This document shows, piece by piece, positions 7,589 through 16,085 of a stretch of 33,185 nt of DNA; within the stretch, counting starts at the first letter, position 1; every line of letters starts with the position of its first letter. The translations under genes were made by a program, and so were the position numbers. The stretch comes from Flavobacterium odoriferum (GTDB taxonomy: Bacteria; Bacteroidota; Bacteroidia; Flavobacteriales; Flavobacteriaceae): assembly GCF_025499515.1 (NCBI RefSeq), contig NZ_JAMKFA010000024.1:1-33185 (forward strand), given 5' to 3'. The notes under the pieces are model-generated. The model was not told the origin of the DNA and made no database searches. It saw only the letters and a list, made by a program, of their open reading frames with translations.

Positions 7589-9096
7589 TGATTACAGAAG
7601 CACGTAAATATCAAGCATTTTACACAAAATCGACACCAATTGTCGATTATATGGTTAGTAAATTACAATTAAATTCACTAGATAAAATTTTAGAACCTTG
7701 TGGTGGAGATGGAGTTTTTATCGACTGTATAATAGAACATAATGAATTTGCAAAAATAGATATTTGTGAATTAAATCCATTTGCAATAAATATTTTACAA
7801 AAAAAATATTCTAATTTCCAAAATATTAATATTCGAGAATGTGACACACTTCTTGATGATGAATTAAGCTTTAATTCTAATTTTGGAGGTTTTTACGACA
7901 AAATAATTGCAAATCCTCCATATGGAGCTTGGCAAGATTACGAAAAAAGAATTATATTAAAAAAAATGTATTCAGATTTGTATGCAAAGGAAAGTTATAC
8001 TTTATTTTTATATAGATGTATTGAATTACTTAAAGATAATGGTATTCTATCATTTATAATTCCTGATACATTTCTAAATTTACATATGCATAAATCGATA
8101 AGAAAACATATACTTACTAAAACTAAAATTAAAGAATTAGCATTATTTCCATCATCTTTTTTTCCTGGAGTAAATTTTGGTTATGCAAATTTATCAATAA
8201 TTACTCTACAAAAATCTAATAATCAAATTGAAATAAGAAATAACTCATTTGAAGTTAAAACTAATTATAATAATGTTGAACAATTAAATAACAGGAATGA
8301 AGATGATTTAAAAATATACACATTTTCCCAAAATGAAATACTAGAAAATCCAGATTACGCTTTTCTTATTTCTGATAATTCTTTAGTATCTAAAACAATA
8401 AATAACTCAAAATTGAAATTGGGCGATATTGCTAATTGTGTCACAGGATTTTATTCGGGAAATGATAAAGTTTACTTAAAAGTAAATAGCCATAATTTAA
8501 AAAATGGTAAAAATTACGAAATAATTGATTCAAAAAAAATAAATAAAGATTATAAAAACATAAATGATATTTTGAATGGAATAGAAACAGAAAAGTGTTA
8601 TTTGCCAATTGTAAAAGGAGGAAATACAAAATTCCTAAAACCTGTAGGTTGGTATATGAACTGGAGTACTGAAGCTGTATCACATTACAAAAACGATAAA
8701 AAAGCAAGGTTTCAAAATCCTAAATTTTATTTTAAATTTGGCATTGGAGTTCCGATGATAAGTTCATCAAGTATAACTGCTTCCTTAATTGAAAATAAAC
8801 TGTTTGACCAATCAATTGTGGGGATTTTTCCATTTGAAGAAAACCTAACTTATTATTTATTGGCATTTTTAAATTCTCCAACTTGTAACAAACTAATCAG
8901 AACTATTAATCCGTCTGCAAATAATCCTGCAAATTATTTAAAAAAAATCCCTTACAAAATCCCAACAGAAATTCAGAAAAATAAAATAGACGAACAAATA
9001 ACAATTATACTAAATAGTATTAAGGAAAATGGAAATTATAGTAGTGATAATGAAAAAATTATAAACTTAATAATAGAAGAAATCTACGGTTTCTAA
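7588..9096 (+). CDS. N6-adenine DNA methyltransferase (C8, gene 2)
   Basis: A 502-residue protein from ATG 7588, which overlaps the upstream stop by one base; the in-frame TTG at 7582 is less likely. Gamma-type order of motifs: FYTKSTPIVDYMV (motif X, about 11-23), LEPCGGDGVF (SAM-binding motif I, 35-44), DICELNP (motif II, 58-64), IIANPPYGAW (catalytic NPPY at 109-112), then LFLYRCIELLKDNGILSFIIP (motifs VI/VII). The C-terminal half has GFYSGNDKVYL and KGGNTKF as in TaqI/Eco57I-like target-recognition regions. It transfers methyl from SAM to adenine and would protect host DNA from the partner nuclease. Confidence 0.88.
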   Translation: MITEARKYQAFYTKSTPIVDYMVSKLQLNSLDKILEPCGGDGVFIDCIIEHNEFAKIDICELNPFAINILQKKYSNFQNINIRECDTLLDDELSFNSNFGGFYDKIIANPPYGAWQDYEKRIILKKMYSDLYAKESYTLFLYRCIELLKDNGILSFIIPDTFLNLHMHKSIRKHILTKTKIKELALFPSSFFPGVNFGYANLSIITLQKSNNQIEIRNNSFEVKTNYNNVEQLNNRNEDDLKIYTFSQNEILENPDYAFLISDNSLVSKTINNSKLKLGDIANCVTGFYSGNDKVYLKVNSHNLKNGKNYEIIDSKKINKDYKNINDILNGIETEKCYLPIVKGGNTKFLKPVGWYMNWSTEAVSHYKNDKKARFQNPKFYFKFGIGVPMISSSSITASLIENKLFDQSIVGIFPFEENLTYYLLAFLNSPTCNKLIRTINPSANNPANYLKKIPYKIPTEIQKNKIDEQITIILNSIKENGNYSSDNEKIINLIIEEIYGF

Positions 9097-9112
9097 AACA
9101 ACAAGGGCGATC

Positions 9113-9238
9113 GCACAACAGGCGTTTGGCAAGATTGCGAATTTTGTAGTAAATACACGTTTACATTTCGCAAGAAATTTTATCTTTGATAGAAAATAAT
9201 CGGTTCCGAAGTTCGCAACCTCGCCAAGCGCCGGAACG
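9113..9238 (+). repeat. attC of cassette C8 (delta type)
   Basis: R'' GCACAAC; the outer bases ATCGCACAAC pair with the C8 start TTGTGCGA at 6555. Nearly identical to 2850-2975, including TATCTTTG at 9181-9188. The shared R'' shows that the whole two-gene unit is one cassette. Confidence 0.9.
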
Positions 9239-9259
9239 TTAGCATTAATAATAGAAAAA

Positions 9260-9757
9260 TTGACACTAATATTTATAATCGTTGGAATTTTAGCAATTGT
9301 ATTTCTAGGTCAAACAAAGAGTTTTGACAAGAATACGATTTATGATTCGTATTCTGACGAAAAAAATGAATGGTCAATATTATCAACATTCGCTGAATTG
9401 AAAATCTTAAGCAAATATGCTGGTGAATTAAGATTTGGACCTACTTTTATTCATATTAAAACTGACCCAATAAACGTATTTGGAAAAGAATTTTATGGAG
9501 ATTGGTTTTTTAGAACGCAAAACGGAATTTATCTGCAAAAGTGGAATTCAAATCCTATTAAAACAGGAGTTCATACTGAAGCAGATAATGACTTAATTTA
9601 TTATGATTTTAAAAAAAATAAGACAAAAGTTTTAAAAACTGGAATAAAATCTTTTCATTGGACTATTGAAAAGAAAGAAAATGATGTTTTGGTTTTAATA
9701 ACTGACAATGGTAAAATAAAAAGCCGTATAGAAATTACTAATGCTAACAGCGGTTAA
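9260..9757 (+). CDS. Membrane-anchored protein running into attC (C9)
   Basis: A 165-residue protein. The only usable start is TTG at 9260; a membrane helix follows at once (TLIFIIVGILAIVFLG). The rest is a beta-rich extracytoplasmic domain with LRFGPTFIHIKTDPINVFG and FYGDWFFRTQNGIYLQKW. The reading frame passes through the R'' box (TGCTAAC) and stops at 9755-9757, so the last residues (ANSG) are encoded by attC. Function unknown. Confidence 0.72.
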   Translation: MTLIFIIVGILAIVFLGQTKSFDKNTIYDSYSDEKNEWSILSTFAELKILSKYAGELRFGPTFIHIKTDPINVFGKEFYGDWFFRTQNGIYLQKWNSNPIKTGVHTEADNDLIYYDFKKNKTKVLKTGIKSFHWTIEKKENDVLVLITDNGKIKSRIEITNANSG

Positions 9758-9868
9758 AGTAAATGGCTTGGTCAAGAATTTCCCGAAAATTCTCCGAATT
9801 TTCTAAATTTTGTCTATTTTTGGATTGGCTTGGTTTTGGCTCACGCCACTTTCTTTAGCCGCGGACCG
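9742..9868 (+). repeat. attC of cassette C9 (singleton type)
   Basis: R'' TGCTAAC; the cassette ends match 14 of 15 bases (GTTAGCATTAATAAT). The internal hairpin GAAAATTC-TCC-GAATTTTC is perfect. TATTTTTG at 9818-9825 is a -7 element without a good TTG partner. The core is preceded by ACCG rather than AACG. Confidence 0.88.
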
Positions 9869-9906
9869 TTATAGGCTATACTTCCAAAAATCGTAAAAAA
9901 GAAAAT

Positions 9907-10407
9907 ATGAAAATTTATTATTTAGTTTTTTTACTTATTTCAACTATAAGTTTTTCCCAAACAAAAAAAGAAAAAACTTTTGTTGGCTATGAACCAATTA
10001 TGTGGAATAAAGATAAAGAAGGTAATGAAACAAATGCTGATTTTGAAAATCCTAAACAGAAATGGTATCATAAAAATATATTGAAAATAAAAAATGACAG
10101 TGTTTTTCTAGACAGAGTTCCTGTTTCGAAAATTAGAAAGAAAACTTTATATTCATCATCTGATGGAGGTTTTTACTATTACAAAGGAATAATTATCAAA
10201 GAACATAATCAAACTAAAATTGAATTGACAGAAATAGGTTGTGAATATTGCCCAACTGTAGTTTCTAAAAACAAAAATGAGATAATTCCAAAAAGAAAAC
10301 TTTACGGTAAGATAACTGAAGAAGGAATTGAAATAAATAATGTAAAAATTAACGAAATTGAGTATTCAGAATTTATATTGAGAAGTGAAAACTGGAAAGA
10401 GAATTAA
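9907..10407 (+). CDS. Secreted protein of unknown function (C10)
   Basis: A 166-residue protein with a signal peptide cleaved near residue 18 (SFSQ). The mature part is charged and beta-rich, with FVGYEPIMWNKD near the start, an SSDGGFYYYKGIIIKE strand pair and one C-E-Y-C pair in the middle that could form a disulfide or bind metal. Start ATG is 38 bases inside the cassette. No family recognised. Confidence 0.78.
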   Translation: MKIYYLVFLLISTISFSQTKKEKTFVGYEPIMWNKDKEGNETNADFENPKQKWYHKNILKIKNDSVFLDRVPVSKIRKKTLYSSSDGGFYYYKGIIIKEHNQTKIELTEIGCEYCPTVVSKNKNEIIPKRKLYGKITEEGIEINNVKINEIEYSEFILRSENWKEN

Positions 10408-10418
10408 CAAAGTACAGC

Positions 10419-10554
10419 CTATAACCGCGGTTTGCTTCAATGGCTACTTCCGGATTTTCCTGCGGAAAATCCGCTGCTGAATGGAATGTTTTGTTATATT
10501 TGTAATGGCTTGGTGTTGGTGCAACGCCACTGAGAGCAAGCCGCAAAACGAACG
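10419..10554 (+). repeat. attC of cassette C10 (alpha type with 4-bp insertion)
   Basis: R'' CTATAAC; the ends match 15 of 16 bases (GTTATAGGCTATACTT). The hairpin loop is TGC. Four extra bases near the crossover (AACGAACGTT in place of AACGTT) make it 136 bp. TATATTTG at 10495-10502. Confidence 0.93.
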
Positions 10555-10583
10555 TTGTAAAACAGTTTAGAAAACCGTTGATA

Positions 10584-11072
10584 ATGGAAAACATAAAAAT
10601 ATTAGATGAATTATTAAAATATTTAGAAATTACAGATTTTAGAACATTTGCTGAAATGAGAAACGATGCGAACGAAAAATCTGAATTTTTAAAAGATATT
10701 GACAATTTCATTTTTAAATCTGCTTTATTAAAATTAGTAAAAGACGGTTATGTTATTGAATATTCAGAAACAATAACCGACAGAATTTTTGGCGGTGAAA
10801 AAACTAATTATAGTTATGATATTAGTTTTGAAGGAATATTTTTTATTAAAAATGGCGGTTACGAAAATGAGTACCGAAAAAACCAAAAAGAACAAATTGA
10901 GTATTCCGAGTTGAAGAAGAAGCAATCTCTTCTCGAAGAGAAGCAAGTTTCGAATCAATTTCAGATTGTTGTTTTGACTTGGATAATAGCACTTGGGACA
11001 TTAATTGCTGGTCTATATTATATTCTTGAAATTCTTGCTTTTTGTGGTGTTTTGACAAGCCAAAAAAACTGA
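10584..11072 (+). CDS. Tail-anchored protein with coiled coil (C11)
   Basis: A 162-residue protein from ATG 10584; the in-frame TTG at 10578 adds two residues. Residues 1-95 look like a small winged-helix-type domain (two helices, then LVKDGYVIEYSE and a beta hairpin YSYDISFEGIFFI). About 97-120 forms a charged coiled coil (EYRKNQKEQIEYSELKKKQSLLEEKQ), and about 126-150 is a membrane helix (IVVLTWIIALGTLIAGLYYIL). The layout suggests a cytosolic domain held to the membrane by its C terminus. Function unknown. Confidence 0.78.
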   Translation: MENIKILDELLKYLEITDFRTFAEMRNDANEKSEFLKDIDNFIFKSALLKLVKDGYVIEYSETITDRIFGGEKTNYSYDISFEGIFFIKNGGYENEYRKNQKEQIEYSELKKKQSLLEEKQVSNQFQIVVLTWIIALGTLIAGLYYILEILAFCGVLTSQKN

Positions 11073-11154
11073 TAATTTTTTTAATCATAACTAAATAATT
11101 TAAACTTACTTGACACTTAAAAAGGCGGACAAGTTAAACCTTATAAAACCGATT

Positions 11155-11285
11155 TTACAACAGCGGTTTGTTTCAAGTGGCGGTTTAGTGATAATCCTAA
11201 AACGCCGTTGTAAAATTTAATAATTAGTTTATATTTGTGTTGGCTTGGTGATGAAATCGCCACCTGAAAACAAGCCACGAGAACG
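11155..11285 (+). repeat. attC of cassette C11 (singleton type, 131 bp)
   Basis: R'' TTACAAC. Arms GCGGTTTGTTTCAAGTGGCG and CGCCACCTGAAAACAAGCC pair. TATATTTG occurs at 11231-11238. The right half resembles the partial site at 1-40. About 80 bases without features separate the gene stop from R''. Confidence 0.9.
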
Positions 11286-11367
11286 TTGTGCGTCAGTTTC
11301 GAGCGACTGAAAACCGAAAGAAATCCCAAGAAAAAAACAACCTAAAATAAGATATTAATAAGAAAGT

Positions 11368-12033
11368 ATGAGTGGAAAATTTACTTTAACTGGTGGAGCA
11401 AGAATTGGAATGGCAAATGCAAGTTATCCATTTGCTGATTTATATGTAGACAATGAAATACTAAAAATAAATGCTTCGATTGTTGGTAATTTAATGTTTC
11501 AACCGATAGACATAATTTCAATTGAACCTTACACATTTATTCCGCTTATTGGACAAGGAATAAAAATAAATCACAGAATAGAAAATTATAATTCGAAAGT
11601 TATATTTTGGACTTTTAAAGACCCAAATTTTGTAATTAGCGAAATAAAAAAAACTGGCTTTTTACAAAACTTAAATAGTGAAATAAATTCTCACGACATA
11701 GAAATTCTTAAAAAACAAAACGAAGGTGGATTTCCAATAAAAAAATCAGTTGCAATATTTTTTGTAATTGCTTGGAACTTACTTTTTCTTTCGGACATCA
11801 TTCCATTTTTTCTGAATGAAAAAAAAGAAGGTTCGCCAATTGGAATCGGAATGAATTTAGCGATTGGATTAATATTTACTAGTTCAATTTTAGCAATCGT
11901 TTCCGAAAAGTTCCGAAAAATAATTCTGAAAGAAAATAGAAATTTTGAAGACATAAAAAAGTTTGTATATTTCATAGCACTTATAACTGGAATTATGTTT
12001 ATCGTATTTACAATTGGAAATTTGAATAAATAA
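11368..12033 (+). CDS. Membrane protein with N-terminal beta domain (C12)
   Basis: A 221-residue protein. Residues 1-100 form a beta-rich soluble domain (GKFTLTGGARIGMANASYPFADLYVDNEILKI, IISIEPYTFIPLIGQGIKINHRI) reminiscent of bacterial PH-like domains. The C-terminal half has three membrane helices (about 127-147, 158-178, 196-216). This is the reverse order of the C5/C18/C28 products, which have helices first. No catalytic motif. Single gene of an 890-bp cassette. Confidence 0.78.
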   Translation: MSGKFTLTGGARIGMANASYPFADLYVDNEILKINASIVGNLMFQPIDIISIEPYTFIPLIGQGIKINHRIENYNSKVIFWTFKDPNFVISEIKKTGFLQNLNSEINSHDIEILKKQNEGGFPIKKSVAIFFVIAWNLLFLSDIIPFFLNEKKEGSPIGIGMNLAIGLIFTSSILAIVSEKFRKIILKENRNFEDIKKFVYFIALITGIMFIVFTIGNLNK

Positions 12034-12043
12034 AAAACCGATC

Positions 12044-12175
12044 GCACAACAGCGGTTTAAAAATATGGCGAGTGTCGGGAAAATCCGAAATGGCTCAGCT
12101 GTTTAATTTAAAGTTTTGTGTATATTTGTGTTGGCTTGGTGTTGCATTTTCGCCACATTTTCAAGCCGCGAAACG
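12044..12175 (+). repeat. attC of cassette C12 (gamma type, 132 bp)
   Basis: R'' GCACAAC. Gamma arms: GCGGTTTAAAAATATGGCGA and CGCCACATTTTCAAGCCGC. Contains the promoter pair at 12099-12128. Sister sites at 26340 and 27613. Confidence 0.92.
12099..12128 (+). promoter_or_regulatory. Promoter inside gamma-type attC
   Basis: CTG (12099-12101), 19 bases, TATATTTG (12121-12128): one base off the TTG-N19-TAnnTTTG consensus. It reads into the leucine-rich-repeat gene at 12222. Confidence 0.62.
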
Positions 12176-12221
12176 TTGTGCGTCATTTTGCCCGAACTAA
12201 ACGAAAAATAGAAAACTTACA

Positions 12222-13070
12222 ATGAAATTTTTTAATCTAGAAAAAAAAAGAGTTTGTTATTTACCAGAACATCAAAATGAAATTGTCAATTACTTTGATA
12301 ATAATGAAGATGCAACTTTAGTAGTAAGTTTTGATGAATTTATTCTTGCGGAAAAACCAATTGATTTTAATAAAGTATCGGAAATCAATATTAAAAAACT
12401 GATGCTTTCAGGAAATTATCATAAAACAAATGAACTTGGAGCATTTCTAAAATTACCAACTGTAATAGAGTTAGACAATAGAGATATTGAACTTCATTAT
12501 GATTTTATAAATTTTCCAAATCTTGAAATTCTAAGATATACTTGGCAAAAAAAATGTTTAAATATATCTGAATGTAAAAAACTAAAAGAATTAAGTTTAT
12601 GGAATTATAAGCCAAAAAACCAAAATTTAACCGAATTCTCAAAATTAAATTCATTAGACGAATTACGAATAATTCAAAGTAATATTAAAAGTATAAACGG
12701 CATTGAAAATCTTCAAAACATAAAAGAAATGGTTTTTATTGCGAACAAATTACTATCGTTTGATGATATGAATTGTATTTTTCCTAATGTGGAAATTTTG
12801 CACATTGAAAGTTGTAAAGAAATAAAGATTGAAAAAATAATCAAGTTATTTCCAAATATTAAAGATTTAAATTTCTTTAGTAGTAATGAAATCGAAAGTT
12901 TAAGAATAATTTTAGATAACTTGAAAAAGCTTGAAAGATTAAATGTGTATAATCTTAAAATTCTTGAAAGCGACAATACATATTGGAAAAATTATAAAAA
13001 TTTAAAAAGTTTCAATTTTCAAGACAGAAAACATCATATTTTGAAAAGAAAAGATTTTGAAAATATATAA
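12222..13070 (+). CDS. Leucine-rich-repeat-like cytosolic protein (C13)
   Basis: A 282-residue protein with no signal peptide. From about residue 80 it holds successive repeats of roughly 21-24 residues of the L-x-x-L-x-x-x/N type (FPNLEILRYTW, CKKLKELSLWN, LNSLDELRIIQSN, LQNIKEMVFIAN, FPNVEILHIESC, FPNIKDLNFFSS, LKKLERLNVYNL, YKNLKSFNFQD). This is a leucine-rich-repeat solenoid, a protein-binding scaffold. It ends with a basic tail. Single gene of its cassette. Partner unknown; an immunity or regulatory role is possible but not shown. Confidence 0.82.
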   Translation: MKFFNLEKKRVCYLPEHQNEIVNYFDNNEDATLVVSFDEFILAEKPIDFNKVSEINIKKLMLSGNYHKTNELGAFLKLPTVIELDNRDIELHYDFINFPNLEILRYTWQKKCLNISECKKLKELSLWNYKPKNQNLTEFSKLNSLDELRIIQSNIKSINGIENLQNIKEMVFIANKLLSFDDMNCIFPNVEILHIESCKEIKIEKIIKLFPNIKDLNFFSSNEIESLRIILDNLKKLERLNVYNLKILESDNTYWKNYKNLKSFNFQDRKHHILKRKDFENI

Positions 13071-13080
13071 AAAAACGAAC

Positions 13081-13212
13081 GCACAACAGCGGTTTGCTTC
13101 AATGGCTACTTCCGGATTTTCCTACGGAAAATCCGCTGCTGAATGGAATGTTTTGTTATATTTGTAATGGCTTGGTGTTGGTGCAACGCCACTGAGAGCA
13201 AGCCGCAGAACG
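13081..13212 (+). repeat. attC of cassette C13 (alpha type)
   Basis: R'' GCACAAC, with outer ACGAACGCACAAC pairing to GTTGTGCGT at 12175 through one extra base. TATATTTG at 13157-13164. Confidence 0.94.
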
Positions 13213-13275
13213 TTAACTACTAGTTTACCTCAAAACCCTGCTAAAAACAAAATTCAAAAAAGCTAAACAATTGAA

Positions 13276-13755
13276 ATGAAGAACTTTAAATTATATTTTG
13301 TTACATTTTTTGCAATTTGTTTTTCTGTTTTTATATCAATTCCTGATGTAAAAAGTAACTTATCAGACTATATAAAAAAAACTAAAACTTATGAAAGTTA
13401 CGAAATTGACTCCTTAAAACGAACTAGACTTTTTAAAACAACTTATGACAGAACTTTGATTTTGAAAATGACTGATGGAACTAAATGGAATATTAGCAGA
13501 GTTTACTCAAAATATTTTGACGAGTTAAGAGCAGAATCGAACGTTGGGAAAAAATACACTTTATATGTTACGAGTGAAACTGATGAATATCCATCACAAA
13601 TTGAAATTGAAGACAAAGTGATTTACAACATAAAAAGTGTAAGTTCATATAATTACTTCATAATTGTAGCAACTTTAATTTTAATATTCTTCTCATATGT
13701 GGAGTTGAGAACAAAAAAAGTAAAAAAGGAAAAAGGAAATAAAACCAGTAGTTAA
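13276..13755 (+). CDS. Membrane protein, DUF3592-like layout (C14)
   Basis: A 159-residue protein with membrane helices at both ends (about 5-24 and 123-143) and a central extracytoplasmic domain containing GTKWNISRVYSKYFDEL and GKKYTLYVTSETDEYPSQIEIED. Two flanking helices around a small beta domain recall DUF3592-type envelope proteins. The stop codon lies inside R'' (AGTTAAC), as in C6. Function unknown. Confidence 0.76.
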   Translation: MKNFKLYFVTFFAICFSVFISIPDVKSNLSDYIKKTKTYESYEIDSLKRTRLFKTTYDRTLILKMTDGTKWNISRVYSKYFDELRAESNVGKKYTLYVTSETDEYPSQIEIEDKVIYNIKSVSSYNYFIIVATLILIFFSYVELRTKKVKKEKGNKTSS

Positions 13756-13881
13756 CAGCGGTTTGCTTCAATGGCTACTTCCGGATTTTCCTACGGAAAA
13801 TCCGCTGCTCAATGGAATGTTTTGTTATATTTGTAATGGCTTGGTGTTGGTGCAACGCCACTGAAAGCAAGCCGCAAAACG
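13750..13881 (+). repeat. attC of cassette C14 (alpha type)
   Basis: R'' AGTTAAC, overlapping the gene stop. The ends pair over about 14 of 16 bases (GTTAACTACTAGTTTA). TATATTTG at 13826-13833. Confidence 0.94.
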
Positions 13882-13904
13882 TTAGTGGCTATTTTAAAAC
13901 ACAC

Positions 13905-14480
13905 ATGAGAATAAAAGACATAAATATACAAGTCGGAGATTTTTTTTCGTTTAAAACGGCAGACGAAACTTATCGAGTAATTTTTTGCATTGAAACCCAA
14001 GTTAAGAAAAGTCCTTTTTACTATTTGTTTGCTGCAACTACTATAAATACGACTTACAGACCTACAAAACAGGATGTTAAAGAATGTGGCTTTTACGGAA
14101 TAGTAAATCGAAAAAAATTTTACTTAAAGACCAATAAAAATGCTGAATCTATAATGTGGAAAGATGATTTTCCTGAATTAAATCCATTTATTGTTGGGGC
14201 TTTTCATCTAATAATCAATCGCAAAGACCTTTTGAAATTTGAAGGAGATTTTGAGTTTATTGAAAACTTACCTATTCGTGAAAATTTACACATGACAGGA
14301 AATAGCGGAATGAATGCCAGCAGTCAAGAAAGCCTAAATAAATTATTCCTTTCTGATATTGATAATTATATGGGTATTCAAGGACAAAAATCAATCGTAT
14401 TAACTTGTATCTTGAAAAATAAGGAAGAATTACAGGATACAAAAAATCTTTGGTCTAAGCTAAAATCCATTTGGAAATAA
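13905..14480 (+). CDS. Cytosolic protein, possibly Imm26-like (C15)
   Basis: A 191-residue protein from ATG 13905. The frame stays open upstream through the attC, but that part is site sequence, not gene. The N-terminal part (IQVGDFFSFKTADETYRVIFCIE) has the V-G-D-x-F-x-F/I opening seen in Imm26-type immunity proteins; the match is short and tentative. The remainder, with FYGIVNRKKFYL and FIVGAFHLIINRKDLLKFEGDFEFIENLP, is unrecognised. No signal peptide or membrane segment. Confidence 0.75.
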   Translation: MRIKDINIQVGDFFSFKTADETYRVIFCIETQVKKSPFYYLFAATTINTTYRPTKQDVKECGFYGIVNRKKFYLKTNKNAESIMWKDDFPELNPFIVGAFHLIINRKDLLKFEGDFEFIENLPIRENLHMTGNSGMNASSQESLNKLFLSDIDNYMGIQGQKSIVLTCILKNKEELQDTKNLWSKLKSIWK

Positions 14481-14513
14481 TTTAAATGTTTACAATGTTA
14501 ATAAAAAAACAGC

Positions 14514-14645
14514 CACTAACAGCGGTTTGCTTCAATGGCTACTTCCGGATTTTCCTACGGAAAATCCGCTGCTGAATGGAATGTTTTGTTATATTTGTAA
14601 TGGCTTGGTGTTGGTGCAACGCCACTGAGAGCAAGCCGCAGAACG
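14514..14645 (+). repeat. attC of cassette C15 (alpha type)
   Basis: R'' CACTAAC; ACAGCCACTAAC pairs with the cassette start GTTAGTGGCT at 13881. TATATTTG at 14590-14597. Confidence 0.94.
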
Positions 14646-14671
14646 TTGTGTGTAATGTTAAAAAACCGCAT

Positions 14672-15286
14672 ATGAAAAGACGATATTTTAAAATATTTAC
14701 ATTATCACTTTTAATAATATTAACTTATACAACTTTAGTATATTATATTTCAAATTCTTTGCCAAATACATATGGTACTGAAATGAACGGAAAAAGAACT
14801 GAATTAGGTTTAAATCTAATTCAGGACAATTGGAAACTTGACAGTATTGAATCTTTTGAATATATTGAAAATGAAATATCAATTTCTAAATTCATTCTTC
14901 AAATAAAAAACGAAAAATTATTTTGTCAACATTGGTCAAATCAAAATCTAGACACACTAAAACCTTATCTTAAAGAGAAGAAAATATACTACACTAAAAG
15001 TTTTTGGCTTTGGAAAAACAGAATAGAAGCTGAAAATGAATATTTTATAAATCCAAAGTCAAAATATGAAAAAATAGTCTTAGACAGAACTTATGACTTT
15101 GGAATGAAAAAATGGTATAATAGCATTGATACATTAGCAACAGAATTAAAAATATTACAAGATTTTAGAAGAGCTGACAGTTTAGGTAATCATATGTATT
15201 TCTGTGCAACTGGAGATATTAATGAATCTTCAATTTTGTCAAATTCAGAAACTATTAAAGTTTTAAAAAATTGGAAATTAAAATAA
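14672..15286 (+). CDS. Membrane-anchored protein, paralogue of the C4 product (C16)
   Basis: A 204-residue protein from ATG 14672, which is preferred over the attC-internal ATG at 14576. One N-terminal helix (about 6-27) is followed by GTEMNGKRTELGLNLIQDNWKLD, the same R-x-x-LG-x-x-LI-x-x-NWK block found in the gene at 3679. The rest is polar, with YYTKSFWLWKNRIEAENEYF. The two relatives sit 11 kb apart with different attC contexts, so they entered separately or diverged long ago. Function unknown. Confidence 0.8.
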   Translation: MKRRYFKIFTLSLLIILTYTTLVYYISNSLPNTYGTEMNGKRTELGLNLIQDNWKLDSIESFEYIENEISISKFILQIKNEKLFCQHWSNQNLDTLKPYLKEKKIYYTKSFWLWKNRIEAENEYFINPKSKYEKIVLDRTYDFGMKKWYNSIDTLATELKILQDFRRADSLGNHMYFCATGDINESSILSNSETIKVLKNWKLK

Positions 15287-15293
15287 ACACTAC

Positions 15294-15425
15294 ACACAAC
15301 AACGGTTTGCTTCAATGGCTACTTCCGGATTTTCCTACGGAAAATCCGCTGCTGAATGGAATGTTTTGTTATATTTGTAATGGCTTGGTGTTGGTGCAAC
15401 GCCACTGAGAGCAAGCCGCAGAACG
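15294..15425 (+). repeat. attC of cassette C16 (alpha type)
   Basis: R'' ACACAAC; the ends match 14 of 15 bases (GTTGTGTGTAATGTT). The base after R'' reads AACAACGG rather than AACAGCGG. TATATTTG at 15370-15377. Confidence 0.94.
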
Positions 15426-15473
15426 TTAGCCGTCAGTTTCACCGAACGTAGAAAAAAACAAAATGTCTTAAAT

Positions 15474-16073
15474 ATGAAAAATATATTCTTAATCAATTTC
15501 ATTTTTTTTCAAATCTGTATGTTTTCACAAAACAGAAATCTAAAGGACAATTTTATTGTTAATATAACTGAAGTTAAAGGCGATTTAAATAAAGACAATT
15601 TAATAGACAAAGTTTTGGTAACTCAAGACACGATAAATGAAAAATCACCATATAAATTAGAAATATTTTTTGCTAAACCAAACGGAAGTTTTGAATTAAT
15701 TGTTTCTTCAACAAAAATTATTGAAGCACAATATCCCGATGGAAGAGACGGTTATATAACTGGAAATGGATTTTCTGACATTACTATAAAAAAAGGAGTT
15801 GTTATCGTTAATTTTGAGTTATTAAGAGGACATTTTGAACATAAGTTTAGATTTCAAAATGGGAATTTTGAATTAATTGGTTTTTCAGAAGTATACTCTG
15901 ATGGTCACGGTGTAATTACTACAATAGATTTCAATCTTTCGACTGGTATTAGAATTGAAAAATCAGAAAGATATGATAAGGACGAAGAAATTAGTAATAC
16001 AAAAAAGAAAATATTAATTAGACCTTTGCCCAAACTTCAAGATGTAGAACCTTTTGAAAATGAATTATATTGA
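15474..16073 (+). CDS. Secreted protein with EF-hand/VCBS-like loop (C17)
   Basis: A 199-residue protein with a signal peptide cleaved near residue 19 (MFSQ). Shortly after comes GDLNKDNLIDKVLV, a D-x-N-x-D-x-x-x-D loop as in FG-GAP/VCBS or dockerin-type calcium sites, then beta strands including KLEIFFAKPNGSFELIVSS and a repeat-like GNFELIGFSE. The protein probably folds as a single beta-propeller-like blade pair, but the family is not clear. The leader has 48 bases. Single gene of its cassette. Confidence 0.78.
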   Translation: MKNIFLINFIFFQICMFSQNRNLKDNFIVNITEVKGDLNKDNLIDKVLVTQDTINEKSPYKLEIFFAKPNGSFELIVSSTKIIEAQYPDGRDGYITGNGFSDITIKKGVVIVNFELLRGHFEHKFRFQNGNFELIGFSEVYSDGHGVITTIDFNLSTGIRIEKSERYDKDEEISNTKKKILIRPLPKLQDVEPFENELY

Positions 16074-16085
16074 AAAAAACCGAAC

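Noticed and set aside
13812..13904. In-frame extension of the C15 gene (and of C16, C26 and others) into the attC, giving the recurring peptide MECFVIFVMAWCW
   Set aside because: The first ATG lies upstream of the -7 box and the second almost at the predicted transcript start, so neither would be on the transcript; the same peptide appears before unrelated genes because it is attC sequence.
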